NCBI RefSeq assembly: GCF_012849095.1
Contig: NZ_CP051680.1
Coordinates: 7,312,001-7,376,000, forward strand
Direction of reading: 5' to 3'
DNA length: 64,000 nucleotides
From: Cohnella herbarum
GTDB taxonomy: Bacteria > Bacillota > Bacilli > Paenibacillales > Paenibacillaceae
Below, in pieces: positions 26,061-35,511 of this stretch. Under the pieces are notes generated by a model. The model made no database searches and was not told where the DNA came from. It saw only the letters and a program-made list of their open reading frames with translations. The position numbers and the translations under genes are program-made. Numbering within the stretch: position 1 is the stretch's first letter; each line of letters starts with the position of its first letter.

Positions 26061-26978
26061 ATGAAACGAGGTTTCGTCTCTAGACTGATTAATAACAAGA
26101 CATTGATTTTAATGATTTCGCCGGCGGTTCTTTATTTTTTCATCTTTAGTTATCTTCCGATGATGGGAGTCGTCCTTGCCTTTAAGGAGTTTCGTTACGA
26201 TTTGGGAATCGTTCACTCGCCATGGGTCGGATTGGACAATTTTCGTTTTTTCTTCCTGGCGGGGGACGCGCTTCGGGTCACGATCAATACGTTCTCGTAC
26301 AACGCGGCGTTTATCATCGTGAACAACGTCCTGGAGATCGCCGCGGCGATCTTGCTGGCGGAGATAGGTAGCAAATTTTTTCGCAAGGTAGCCCAGACTT
26401 TCATGTTATTGCCCTATTTTCTCTCTTGGGTCGTCGTAGGCGCGATCGCGTATAACCTGTTCAACTTCGAGCACGGCGCGATCAATACGTTCTTGACGTG
26501 GCTGAATCTAGAGCCGTTGGAATTCTACGTCAGTCCGGAATATTGGAAATACATTCTCGTTATCGTATCGGCATGGAAGGCCGTCGGATACGGGGCTATC
26601 TTTTACTTGGCCGCGATTATGAGCGTGGATCGGGAATCCTACGATGCGGCCGATATCGACGGGGCGAATTTGTTCCAACGAATCTACCACATCACGCTTC
26701 CGGCTATTCGTCCTACGATTATTATTTTGGTTTTATTATCGGTCGGAGGTATATTCCGCGGAGATTTCGGATTGTTCTATCAGCTTATCGGAGGCAACGG
26801 GCTGCTCTACCATTCCACCGACGTCATCGATACGTATGCTTACCGCTCTCTCGTCGTCGATAACGAGATCGGCATGTCGGCCGCTATCGGATTCTACCAA
26901 TCCACACTCTGCTTTATCACGATCATTTCCGCTAACTATTTGGTTCGACGAGTCGAAAAAGATTACGCCTTATTTTGA
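26061..26978 (+). CDS. ABC transporter permease (LplB/YteP type)
   Basis: This 305-residue permease belongs to the group found with large family 1 binding proteins that serve polygalacturonan or other polysaccharide breakdown products. Typical segments are SPAVLYFFIFSYLPMMGVVLAFKEF at the start, the EAA loop SYDAADIDGANLFQRIYHIT near residue 195, and DVIDTYAYRSLV near 255. The frame is open from 25926, but ATG 26061 has a GGGAGGGTGG site and begins the conserved part. It is divergent from the YesN gene and is followed 30 bp later by a partner permease. Confidence 0.9.
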   Translation: MKRGFVSRLINNKTLILMISPAVLYFFIFSYLPMMGVVLAFKEFRYDLGIVHSPWVGLDNFRFFFLAGDALRVTINTFSYNAAFIIVNNVLEIAAAILLAEIGSKFFRKVAQTFMLLPYFLSWVVVGAIAYNLFNFEHGAINTFLTWLNLEPLEFYVSPEYWKYILVIVSAWKAVGYGAIFYLAAIMSVDRESYDAADIDGANLFQRIYHITLPAIRPTIIILVLLSVGGIFRGDFGLFYQLIGGNGLLYHSTDVIDTYAYRSLVVDNEIGMSAAIGFYQSTLCFITIISANYLVRRVEKDYALF

Positions 26979-27008
26979 GGGAACGGAACGGAAGGTGCCG
27001 GTGCGCTT

Positions 27009-27911
27009 ATGAATGCGATCAAATCCAACAAAATCGTACGGCTTGACAAAAAACTGCTCGACATTATCGGTTACATTTTCATCGGATTGCTTGTCCTGTT
27101 CTGCGTGCTTCCCTTAATACTGGTCGTTAGCGGTTCGTTAACTAGCGAGCAATCCATTCTTAATGACGGGTTCGGTTTATGGCCAAGGGAGTTTTCAGTC
27201 AGCGCATATGAATTTGCGTTCCAATCGCCGAAGGTGCTCTTCAACGCGTATTTCCTTACCCTATCGTTGACAATTGTCGGGTCGCTTGTCGGACTGTTTG
27301 TTTCCGCCTTGGCTGCTTACGTGCTTCAGAGGCAAGATTTTGCCTGGAGGTACGGGCTGTCGTTTTACTTCTACTTCACGACCTTATTCGGAGGAGGTCT
27401 CGTGCCTTGGTACATTCTGATGGTCAATTATTTGCAGATTAAAGATACCTATTGGGCGTTGCTCCTGCCGCCGATGCTGAGCGTCTTCTACATTCTGATT
27501 CTTCGAACGTTCATGCGCAGCATTCCCGACGCCATTACCGAATCCGCCAAGATCGACGGCGCGGGCGATTTTACGATATTCATCCGCTTAATCCTGCCGT
27601 TGGCTAAGCCTGGGCTTGCGACCATCGGGCTGTTCTCGGCTCTAAACTACTGGAACGATTGGTTTAATTCGCTGCTATTCGTATCGAACGAAAATCTCTA
27701 TACGCTGCAATATCTTCTTTATCGAACGTTAGGAAATATCGAGGGCGTAAGACGAATCATGGAGATTACAGGCGTTCAGGTGATGGACTTGCCTGGGGAG
27801 AACTTGAAAATGGCGCTGGCTATCATCGCTACCGGCCCGATTGTTATTTTATACCCGCTTGTTCAACGTTTTTTCGTTCAAGGGCTGACGATCGGCACGG
27901 TGAAAGGATAA
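27009..27911 (+). CDS. ABC transporter permease (YtcP type)
   Basis: This 300-residue MalG-like permease contains LFCVLPLILVVSGSLTSEQSI, FTTLFGGGLVPWYILMVNYL and the EAA loop AITESAKIDGAGDFTIFIRL. The ending FFVQGLTIGTVKG is the usual one for the family. It is the second permease of the third importer, between the LplB-type protein and the large binding protein. The weakest point is the ribosome binding site (GGTGCCGGTG region). Confidence 0.92.
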   Translation: MNAIKSNKIVRLDKKLLDIIGYIFIGLLVLFCVLPLILVVSGSLTSEQSILNDGFGLWPREFSVSAYEFAFQSPKVLFNAYFLTLSLTIVGSLVGLFVSALAAYVLQRQDFAWRYGLSFYFYFTTLFGGGLVPWYILMVNYLQIKDTYWALLLPPMLSVFYILILRTFMRSIPDAITESAKIDGAGDFTIFIRLILPLAKPGLATIGLFSALNYWNDWFNSLLFVSNENLYTLQYLLYRTLGNIEGVRRIMEITGVQVMDLPGENLKMALAIIATGPIVILYPLVQRFFVQGLTIGTVKG

Positions 27912-27965
27912 TCCCGGAGCTTCCGGTTTATCGCATATAATGAGAGAGTAAAGGGAGGAAAAGAA

Positions 27966-29561
27966 ATGAGAGTGGCTTCGAAAAGATGGACGTGGGGGCT
28001 TACGGTATTCGTAATACTCGCTTTAGTCGTATCGGGGTGTTCGGGAAAGTCGGCGTCTACGCAACAACCCGAAAGCGCTTCAGCTTCGCAATCGCAACCT
28101 GCTTCCGAATCGCAGCCGGCATCGGAATCGCAGTCCGCATCGCCGCGTCCCGCCATCGATACCAGCAAAGAAGTCGTATTGAAGATGGTTCTGCTCGGCA
28201 GCAAACCCGCCGATTTCGACGAGGTTTACGGCGAAGTCAATAAAATCATGAAGCAGAAGATCAACGCGAAGCTGAACGTTACGTTCATCGACTGGGGCGA
28301 CGTGTCGCAGAAATATCCGTTGTTATTCGCGGCTAACGAAGATTTCGATTTGGTGTACACCGCCTCTTGGAATTTCTACAGCCAGATCGGTACGAAAAAC
28401 GGATTTAAGGAATTAACCGAAGACCTGCTGAAGACGTATGCGCCGAACACTTGGGAACAAGAGCCGAAAGTGGCGTGGGAGCAGGCCAAAGTCAACGGGA
28501 AAATCTTCATGGTACCGCAAAACAATTTCGAATACGGTCATAAAATATTAGCCGTGCGCGGCGACTTAAGAGAAAAGTATGGAATCCCGGAGATCAAGAC
28601 GCTCGACGATTATCATCGATTTTTAGCGGTTATCGCGGATAAAGAAAAAGGTATGGTACCTAGTATGGGCGCCGGCGAAGGCAATAACTTCGATTTTATC
28701 CAACCCGCGGAATTTTACTTTTTACAAGTTCCTCTTCCTTTCGTATTCAAGATGACGGATCCGGAAGGCAATGTATTCAATTACGTCGATACGCCGGAGT
28801 ACGCGACTTATATCGATAAAATGCATAAAGCGGCGAATACGGGCGCTTGGGCCAAAGACGTTATCGTGAGCAAGATGGATAGATTGCAAGCTTTCAAGGA
28901 TGGCAAGCTTGCTTCGGTCGAATGGAACGTGGGAACGCTGCTCGGCGCGAAAGCGGTCATTAAGACGGCTCATCCGGATTGGAAAATCGAAATCATCGAC
29001 ATAAGCGCGGACAAAAAGCGGTTTTCGGTTCCCTTTATCGGAAACGGAATGTCGATTAACGCCGTCAGCAAAAACCCGGAGCGCGCTTTAATGGCGATCG
29101 ACTTGTTACGTTATGACCAGGAGATTCATGATCTTACCAACTACGGAATCAAAGGAAAGCATTACGAAGCGGTCGGCGACGATCAGTATCGGTCGTTACC
29201 GGATTCGACGAAATTTCCTCCGGCGGGCGTATGCCCTTGGGGATGGAATAGTTCGTTTGAACGGCAGAACGTGGATACGGCCGAAGAATACAACCAAGTG
29301 ATCGAGGAATTCAAGAAAACGACGATCAATCATCCGTTGGAAACGTTCGTGTTCGACGATTCGAAGGTGAAGAACGAAGGCGCGGCCATGAACAACGTCA
29401 TGGACACTTACGGTAAACCATTGGCTTACGGATTGGTTGAACCTAATGATCCGAAGCATGGGATTACGGTGTTCCAGGAGAAGCTGAAGCAAGCCGGAAG
29501 CGAGAAATATATGCAGGAACTGCAGGCGCAAGTCGACGCCTTTATGGCGGCTGCCAAATGA
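27966..29561 (+). CDS. Large solute-binding lipoprotein (LipO/YtcQ type)
   Basis: This 531-residue extracellular binding protein has a lipoprotein signal with lipobox VSGC (modified Cys near residue 20). A linker of repeated SQ/SE units (SASQSQPASESQPASESQSA) follows. Conserved features of the family are the DUF3502-like C-terminal part and segments such as LKMVLLGSKPADFDEVYGEV and NAVSKNPERALMAIDLLRYD. It completes the third importer and probably binds an oligosaccharide; the substrate is unknown. AAGGGAGG lies just before ATG 27966, and TATAAT at 27936-27941 suggests a possible internal promoter without a clear -35 box. Confidence 0.9.
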   Translation: MRVASKRWTWGLTVFVILALVVSGCSGKSASTQQPESASASQSQPASESQPASESQSASPRPAIDTSKEVVLKMVLLGSKPADFDEVYGEVNKIMKQKINAKLNVTFIDWGDVSQKYPLLFAANEDFDLVYTASWNFYSQIGTKNGFKELTEDLLKTYAPNTWEQEPKVAWEQAKVNGKIFMVPQNNFEYGHKILAVRGDLREKYGIPEIKTLDDYHRFLAVIADKEKGMVPSMGAGEGNNFDFIQPAEFYFLQVPLPFVFKMTDPEGNVFNYVDTPEYATYIDKMHKAANTGAWAKDVIVSKMDRLQAFKDGKLASVEWNVGTLLGAKAVIKTAHPDWKIEIIDISADKKRFSVPFIGNGMSINAVSKNPERALMAIDLLRYDQEIHDLTNYGIKGKHYEAVGDDQYRSLPDSTKFPPAGVCPWGWNSSFERQNVDTAEEYNQVIEEFKKTTINHPLETFVFDDSKVKNEGAAMNNVMDTYGKPLAYGLVEPNDPKHGITVFQEKLKQAGSEKYMQELQAQVDAFMAAAK

Positions 29562-29658
29562 TGCGGATTTGTTCTACACGTTAGCTATTAAGGTGCCTAC
29601 GGCACTCGGTTCAGGGCGAATTTTCCGCTTTGTACCGGGTGCTTTTTGGGGCGAGCTA

Positions 29659-30139
29659 AAGCGGCGCAGCCGCTCTATTTCCTCCCAAAGTAGCTTTCTT
29701 CTCGATTTAAAGCGGCGTAGCCGCTCTATTTCCTCCCCAGGCGGCTCTCTGCTCGATTTAAAGCGGCGCAGCCGCTCTATTTCCTCCCAAGGTAGCTCTC
29801 TGCTCGATTTAAAGCGGCATAGCCGCTCTATTTCCTCCCCAGGCGGCTCTCTGCTCGATTTAAAGCGGCGTAGCCGCTCTATTTCCTCCCAAAGTAGCTC
29901 TCTGTTCGATTTAAAGCGGCGTAGCCGCTCTATTTCCTCCCCAGGTAGCTCTCTGCTCGATTTAAAGCGGCGCAGCCGCTCTATTTCCTCCCAAGGTGGC
30001 TCTCTGCTCGATTTAAGGCGGCGCAGCCGCTCTATTTCCTCCCAAGGTAGCTCTCTGCTCGATTTAAAGCGGCGCAGCCGCTCTATTTCCTCCCAAGGTG
30101 GCTCTCTGCTCGATTTAAAGCGGCGCAGCCGCTACAACT
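29659..30139. repeat. Array D: nine and a half tandem 51-bp units with AGCGGC hairpin
   Basis: AAGCGGCG recurs at 29659, 29710, 29761, 29812, 29863, 29914, 29965, 30016, 30067 and 30118, exactly 51 bp apart. The core AGCGGC-GCA-GCCGCT is a perfect hairpin; the central base alternates between C and T only in the loop. The rest of the unit (CTATTTCCTCCCAAGGTAGC and TCTCTGCTCGATTTA) is also conserved. A 246-codon open frame through it with an SRSISS repeat has no ribosome binding site and is not taken as a gene. Confidence 0.92.
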
Positions 30140-30395
30140 TAGATTCCTTCGATGTGTTTCTAAAATTAACAGGATTTATCCCGTTAATTTCTTTTCAAAT
30201 CAAGGTATTTAACCAAATAAATAGAAAAATACAGTTAATCTATGAGTTTGTTCAATCCGGAGGGAGAGAGAAACGAAATACATGTACTTATCCATTTATT
30301 TTTGATTAATAGGGGGAATTTCAAAGAATTTAATGGATATATCCATTTATTTAATATGCTCTTCTGGATTCCGAGGTTCCTCTTACATAAGCCAT
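30140..30395. other. AT-rich intergenic segment with small inverted repeats
   Basis: There is no gene here. Small palindromes are visible: AATTAAC-AGGATTTATCCC-GTTAATT at about 30166-30192 and AATGGATATATCCATT at about 30331-30347. The base composition is much more AT-rich than the neighbouring array and genes. It may be the remnant of something lost or acquired; nothing more can be said. Confidence 0.4.
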
Positions 30396-30431
30396 AAAAA
30401 AGGAGGCTTGCGGCAACGGGCCGCAAGCCTC
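30396..30431 (-). terminator. Rho-independent terminator of the monooxygenase gene
   Basis: On the minus strand GAGGCTTGCGGC pairs with GCCGCAAGCCTC, followed by CC and six T. It is the same hairpin as at 22367-22403. Confidence 0.9.
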
Positions 30432-30518
30432 AAGTTTTATATTTCAAAGGGGGGTCATGTATGTATCTTACCCTTTGAACATGAAGAGAAGATGAAGGTA
30501 ATGTTACGTTCTCATTAC
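30396..30518 (-). repeat. Duplicated 3'-UTR/terminator module, copy 2
   Basis: This is the counterpart of 22367-22489, about 93% identical, with one G-run difference (G6 here, G5 in copy 1). The match continues into the stop codon of the monooxygenase gene (30515-30517). Confidence 0.85.
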
Positions 30519-31576
30519 AATGTTGGAGCAAGCTCCTTGCGCACGATCGGAGCAACCTTCGTACCCAGCAGCTCGATAGCACGCATGACCTCGCGGTGAG
30601 GCATCGTACCGACGTTCACGTGAAGGAAGAAGCGGGTAACGCCCAGATTTTTGCGCAGCAAAATGATCTTCTCCGCGACGAACTCCGGGTCTCCGACATA
30701 GAGAGCACCTCGAAGACTTCGCGCGGCATCGAACGCCGAACGATCGTAAGAGGGCCAACCGCGCTCGCGCCCGATAACGTTCATCTGCGCTTGTGTCGAA
30801 GGGAAGAATAGATCTGCAGCTTGGTCAGTCGTTTCCCCGACGAATCCGTGGGAATGCGTCGCGATCTGTAACGTATCCGGGTTATGCCCGGCCCTCGCGG
30901 CAGCTTCTTTGTACAGATTCACTAGCGGAGCAAACCTTTCGGGCATTCCGCCAATGATGGCGAATGCGATAGGAAGGCCTAACGTCCCGGCGCGAACAGC
31001 CGACTCCGGATTTCCTCCGCTTGCGATCCATACCGGAAGCGGGGATTGGACGGATCTCGGATAGACGCCTAGGTTGTTGATAGCGGGACGATGACCGCCG
31101 CGCCACGTGACCTTCTCAGAAGCTCTGATCTTCAACAACAACTCCAGATTTTCCTCGAACAGTTCATCATAATCATCCAGGCTATATCCGAATAAAGGGA
31201 ACGATTCGATGAACGAGCCCCGTCCTGCCATAATTTCCGCACGCCCGTTAGAGATTCCGTCCAAAGTAGAGAAGGCTTGATAGACGCGAACCGGGTCGTC
31301 GGAGGACAGCACGGTTACGGCACTCGTAAGCCTTATCCGCTTGGTCATTCCGGCCGCCGCGGCTAGAACAACGGCTGGCGCGGTGCCCGCATAATCCGCC
31401 CGATGATGCTCCCCGATTCCATAGACGTCCAGGCCGACTTGATCGGCCAGCACGATCTCCTCTACCGCGTCGCGCAGCCGCTCGGCGTGACTGATGACCT
31501 TCCCCGTTACCGGATTCGGCGTCGCCTCCAAAAACGTACTGATACCTATTTCCATGTTTTGTGCCAGATCGGCCAT
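30515..31576 (-). CDS. LLM-class flavin-dependent monooxygenase
   Basis: This 353-residue protein has the bacterial luciferase-like TIM-barrel fold. Supporting segments are [20 protein letters not shown] near residue 50-70, [57 protein letters not shown] and [11 protein letters not shown]. It probably oxidises a small organic substrate with reduced flavin; family members of this size group are often annotated as alkanal monooxygenase-like and the substrate cannot be told. AAGGAGG lies upstream of ATG 31576. It is transcribed alone, divergent from the S-layer-protein gene, and ends in a terminator module shared with another operon. Confidence 0.9.
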   Translation of the reverse strand: MADLAQNMEIGISTFLEATPNPVTGKVISHAERLRDAVEEIVLADQVGLDVYGIGEHHRADYAGTAPAVVLAAAAGMTKRIRLTSAVTVLSSDDPVRVYQAFSTLDGISNGRAEIMAGRGSFIESFPLFGYSLDDYDELFEENLELLLKIRASEKVTWRGGHRPAINNLGVYPRSVQSPLPVWIASGGNPESAVRAGTLGLPIAFAIIGGMPERFAPLVNLYKEAAARAGHNPDTLQIATHSHGFVGETTDQAADLFFPSTQAQMNVIGRERGWPSYDRSAFDAARSLRGALYVGDPEFVAEKIILLRKNLGVTRFFLHVNVGTMPHREVMRAIELLGTKVAPIVRKELAPTL

Positions 31577-31685
31577 TATGAACCGCCTCCTTCGTTAAGG
31601 TGTATTTTACTATACTTTTTATTGTTTCTCAACTTTGGTTAGTGGTATTGCGATTTAAGTTGATAAATTATGAATAAATTTCCAT

Positions 31686-31701
31686 TTTGTCATATGACAA
31701 A
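31686..31701. promoter_or_regulatory. 16-bp perfect palindrome in divergent promoter region
   Basis: TTTGTCATATGACAAA is a perfect inverted repeat without a spacer in the 235-bp gap between the monooxygenase and S-layer-protein genes. It is a plausible operator for a dimeric regulator. No clear promoter could be placed next to it. Confidence 0.45.
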
Positions 31702-31811
31702 GTGATGACAACGCTCACTAAAACAAATAGATATTTTCGACTATAGTTATGAAATGTCCGACATTTTGTAGAATTATGGAAGAAATAACGAACAATAAGG
31801 GAGACGTCTTA

Positions 31812-34800
31812 ATGGGAATGACTAAGCGTTTGAGAAAAATTTTTATCTTGTTCTTATCTTTTGCGTTGATTGCGAGTTGGGCTTCAACTTTGAACCCGAC
31901 GTTTGTGAAGGCTGCTAGCACTCCTTTGAGTCCGATGGGACAACCTACCGAGGAAGTTATTACTGACGGGGTACAGGAAGTCGTTTTCATTGATTGCTAC
32001 GATGATTGCGCTTCCGCTCTTATTCCGATTGGGTTCGATTTTAAGCTTAATACGAATGGTGCCTCATTCAATCAACTGTACGTTTCGACCAACGGTCATC
32101 TAACGTTTACGAGCGCATCTACATCGTACAATCCGAATGGAACTAGGCCAACGGAATACATTGCTCCGTTTTATGACGATTTGACACTTAGCCCATATAG
32201 TAAAGTGTTGTACACAACAATCGGAGAGGGTTCGGAACAAAAATTCATCATCCAATATACCAATATGTTATCTATCGATGGTAACTCCGACAACGATTTG
32301 TTCGGAACCTTCCAAGTCATTTTAAGTAAAGATGGGAATAACGTTCAATTCCAGTATCCAACTCTAGTTGGAAGCGAATACGGAGATTGGGCCTTCGGTT
32401 CTGGTGCTTTAATAGGGATCAAAAATGATCAGAGCGAAGTAGAATACTCCGATGAGACTAAGAGTTTGAAAGAGAAACAAGCCATATTGTTTACCCCAGA
32501 TAGTGGTAGTGTATTTACTGTTGAGGCTGATGCTGAATATGCACCCCTTTTGTTGAGCCTCAATTCCTTGCCTGACACTCCGACACCAATAAGTCCGGCA
32601 GATGGTTCTTATGGAACTCTTACTTTTCAATGGGAACATATTACTGACGCGGTCTCCTATCGTTTATTGATTGCCGAGGATGCCGAATTCCTAAAGGTCG
32701 TTATGGATCAAAGAGCCATCGGGCAAAACTATTTCGAAGTGAGTGAGTTGGAAGCAGGATCTAGCTATTATTGGAAGGTCATCGCGATAAACGCTGAGGG
32801 TTATTATTCCTTCTCAAACACCTATCGCTTCGCATTACCAATCGACACTGATCCAGCATTGCCAATAAATCAGCCTGTTGAAGTTCTAGTTCAAGACGGA
32901 ATAGACGGAATAGAAGTTAAAGAAATCGGGTTTAACGGTAATGATTCAGCGGAAATCGTGCTTCCGTTCGAACTTCAAGTATTTAACGCCCGCTCTAGTG
33001 AGGTCACAGTCCGAAGGAATGGACAATTGACGTTTAACAGTGGTGATTATTATGGGCAAATTGCTCCTTTTGCTCAAGATCTATCTTTTAATCCCGGAAG
33101 CAAAGTTCTATATGCTACTCTAGGAGATGCGCCTAATCGCAAGCTCGTGATCCAATATACGAATATGTCAATCTATGATGAGATCAACTCTTTTGGAACT
33201 TTTCAAGTTATGTTCCTTGAATCGGATAAATCCATCCAATTTCAATATCCTTATCTCTTAGCCAATGATACCGGCTATGAGGCACAATGGATTGGACTCA
33301 GTAGTGATAATGACGATGATGATTATCGGGATGTTTCGTATACAGGAAAATTGACTGAGAAACAAGCGATCCGCTTTATACCAATCGGAGAGACCAGCTA
33401 TACAATGACAACAAATGCCGAGTATGATCCACTATTAATGATTCCTGCTAATTTTCCAGCTCAACCCACGCTTCTAAGTCCAGCGGATGGATCCAGCTCT
33501 TCTAGTGAAGTACATTTTGAGTGGAGTATTACTAGCGGAGCGGATTCCTACGAATTGTTGGTGGCAACAAATGCGAGGTTTACATCTGACTCCATATTGG
33601 ATTTGGACACGAGCGAACTTGAAGAAGGCAGAGTATATTATTGGAAAGTCCTCGCACTTAATGATACTGGGTATACAGTGTCAAACACTTTTCGGTTCAA
33701 AGTACCATTCTCTAATCCAACGACAACTGTCGTTACTAATCAAGTAAGTTCGATTACTTCTATGACAGCAACTGCTGGAGGCAACGTTATTACTAGTGGA
33801 AGCAGCTCAGTCACAGAGCAGGGGATCGTGTATTCCTTGAATACAAATCCGACTTTTAATGATGCTAAAGTCGTCGCAGAGGGAACAGGAGCCTTTTCTG
33901 TTGATATAGTTGGACTTCAATCCAATACGACCTATCATGCTCGAGCTTATGTACTTAAAGATGGTATTGTTTTCTACGGACAAAATGTTACTTTTACAAC
34001 ACTTGGCTCTCATGCCAGCTTGAATGCGATTGCATTAAGCGGTATTACATTGGACCAAACCGTAAGCGGAAGCGTCTATTCCTATACCGCTCAAGTCCCT
34101 TACTCTGTATCTAGTACGGCACTAACGGCTACGGTACAAGAAGCGGTCTACGGCAGCGTGGTCGCGAACGTGTATAATAGCGCGGATACGCTTATATATG
34201 GTCCGATTAACTTGGCAAGCGGACAAATGAGCGAGGTAGTTCCGCTAAGTGTAGGCATTAATAAAATCCAAATCATCGTTCTGGCTGTAGATGGCAGCGG
34301 TACGACCTATACGGTTACGGTAAATAGAGCGGCTGCCCCTACTTCTTCAAACGGAGGCGGTGGTGGAGTCCTTGGCCCCGTAACCTCGAAAAACGGAAAG
34401 ATCACGATACCGGTCGGCAGGGCGGGAGAAGTGACCCTGGACGGCGATATTGAAATTACCATTCCGGCCAACGCTTCCAGCAAGCAATTGGAAATTACGA
34501 TCGAGAAAATATTAAGCACGCAAGGGCTACTTGGCAACAAAGAGGTTCTCGCCAGCGCGGTATACGAAGCGTTGAAGAATTTCCCTGAAAACTTCGGCAA
34601 AGCGATTACGCTGACTTTGAAGTTCGATGCATCTAAAGTGAAGAGCGGCCAGACGGTAGCAATCTTCTATTACGATGAAACGAAGAAAACGTGGGTGAAA
34701 GTCGAAGGCGGCAAGATCAAGGGCGATCGCATTAGCGCGGACGTCGATCACTTCACGAAGTTCGCGGTGCTAGTCGTGGACGAGAAAACGGGCAAGCCTG

Positions 34801-35384
34801 TAGGCGAGACCGCAACGACGGAGCCAACCGATACGAACGCTGAAGTGAAGCTTAGCGACATTTCCGGTCATTGGGCGGAAGCAAATATTAAGCAAGCCGT
34901 GAAACAAGGTATCGTTAAAGGCTATACGGACGGAACGTTCAAGCCGAACGCGACGGTAACCCGCGCGGAATTCGCGGTCATGCTGAACAACGCGCTGAAG
35001 CCTACGGGCAAGGGTTCTGAGCTAAGCTTCTCGGACAATGCGAAGATCGGCGCATGGGCGCAAGAAGCGATCGCGCAAGCCGTGCGGGCGAGCATCATCA
35101 AAGGCTTCTCGGACGGCACCTTCCGTCCGAACGCGCCGCTGACTCGTGCGGAGATGGCAGCTATCGTCGCGAACGCGCTGAAGCTTGTCGCCGAGAAGAA
35201 CGCGGCAACCGGCTTCGCGGACGACAAGCTGATCGCTACGTGGGCGAAAGGCGCAATTGACGCGTTGACCAAGGCTGGCGTTATGCAAGGCAAGAGCGGC
35301 AACAAGTTCGATGCTAACGCTACGACGACGAGAGCGGAAGCCGTAACCGTTCTGCTGAAAATGTTGGCGCAAGTGAGCAATTAA
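31812..35384 (+). CDS. S-layer-homology exoprotein with nidogen-like and Fn3-like repeats
   Basis: This 1190-residue secreted protein starts at ATG 31812 (AAGGGA site; the frame is open further upstream) with a signal peptide ending near VKAAS. Residues about 35-240 resemble a nidogen-like domain (STNGHLTF, IAPFYDDL, FIIQYTNM), followed by an Fn3-like WKV domain. The pair then recurs, less well conserved, to about residue 640. An Fn3-like domain and a cadherin-like beta-sandwich (NAIALSGITLDQT, about 735-840) follow, then a Gly-rich linker and a ZU5-like segment. Three SLH domains (about 1013-1189) anchor the protein to cell-wall polymers. The first two thirds are clearly more AT-rich than the last third, indicating a mosaic gene. 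Its role, probably in adhesion or display, is unknown. Confidence 0.88.
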   Translation: MGMTKRLRKIFILFLSFALIASWASTLNPTFVKAASTPLSPMGQPTEEVITDGVQEVVFIDCYDDCASALIPIGFDFKLNTNGASFNQLYVSTNGHLTFTSASTSYNPNGTRPTEYIAPFYDDLTLSPYSKVLYTTIGEGSEQKFIIQYTNMLSIDGNSDNDLFGTFQVILSKDGNNVQFQYPTLVGSEYGDWAFGSGALIGIKNDQSEVEYSDETKSLKEKQAILFTPDSGSVFTVEADAEYAPLLLSLNSLPDTPTPISPADGSYGTLTFQWEHITDAVSYRLLIAEDAEFLKVVMDQRAIGQNYFEVSELEAGSSYYWKVIAINAEGYYSFSNTYRFALPIDTDPALPINQPVEVLVQDGIDGIEVKEIGFNGNDSAEIVLPFELQVFNARSSEVTVRRNGQLTFNSGDYYGQIAPFAQDLSFNPGSKVLYATLGDAPNRKLVIQYTNMSIYDEINSFGTFQVMFLESDKSIQFQYPYLLANDTGYEAQWIGLSSDNDDDDYRDVSYTGKLTEKQAIRFIPIGETSYTMTTNAEYDPLLMIPANFPAQPTLLSPADGSSSSSEVHFEWSITSGADSYELLVATNARFTSDSILDLDTSELEEGRVYYWKVLALNDTGYTVSNTFRFKVPFSNPTTTVVTNQVSSITSMTATAGGNVITSGSSSVTEQGIVYSLNTNPTFNDAKVVAEGTGAFSVDIVGLQSNTTYHARAYVLKDGIVFYGQNVTFTTLGSHASLNAIALSGITLDQTVSGSVYSYTAQVPYSVSSTALTATVQEAVYGSVVANVYNSADTLIYGPINLASGQMSEVVPLSVGINKIQIIVLAVDGSGTTYTVTVNRAAAPTSSNGGGGGVLGPVTSKNGKITIPVGRAGEVTLDGDIEITIPANASSKQLEITIEKILSTQGLLGNKEVLASAVYEALKNFPENFGKAITLTLKFDASKVKSGQTVAIFYYDETKKTWVKVEGGKIKGDRISADVDHFTKFAVLVVDEKTGKPVGETATTEPTDTNAEVKLSDISGHWAEANIKQAVKQGIVKGYTDGTFKPNATVTRAEFAVMLNNALKPTGKGSELSFSDNAKIGAWAQEAIAQAVRASIIKGFSDGTFRPNAPLTRAEMAAIVANALKLVAEKNAATGFADDKLIATWAKGAIDALTKAGVMQGKSGNKFDANATTTRAEAVTVLLKMLAQVSN

Positions 35385-35400
35385 GAGTAGGGTAAGCGAA

Positions 35401-35459
35401 AAAAGAGGTTGTTCCGATGGAGCCTATATAGGCAACCGGAGGAATAACCTCTTCTTTTC
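35401..35459 (+). terminator. Rho-independent terminator after the S-layer protein gene
   Basis: AAGAGGTTGTTCC pairs with GGAATAACCTCTT, with an inner stem around GCCTATATAGGC, followed by CTTTT. Confidence 0.8.
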
Positions 35460-35511
35460 AAGGATCAATTTTGCTAGAACCGATGATATAATAGGCGGAA
35501 AGGACGGTATC

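Noticed and set aside
29569..30309. A 246-codon frame with SRSISS repeats through array D
   Set aside because: It begins at a TTG without a ribosome binding site and depends on the 51-bp repeat; the hairpin is the conserved element.
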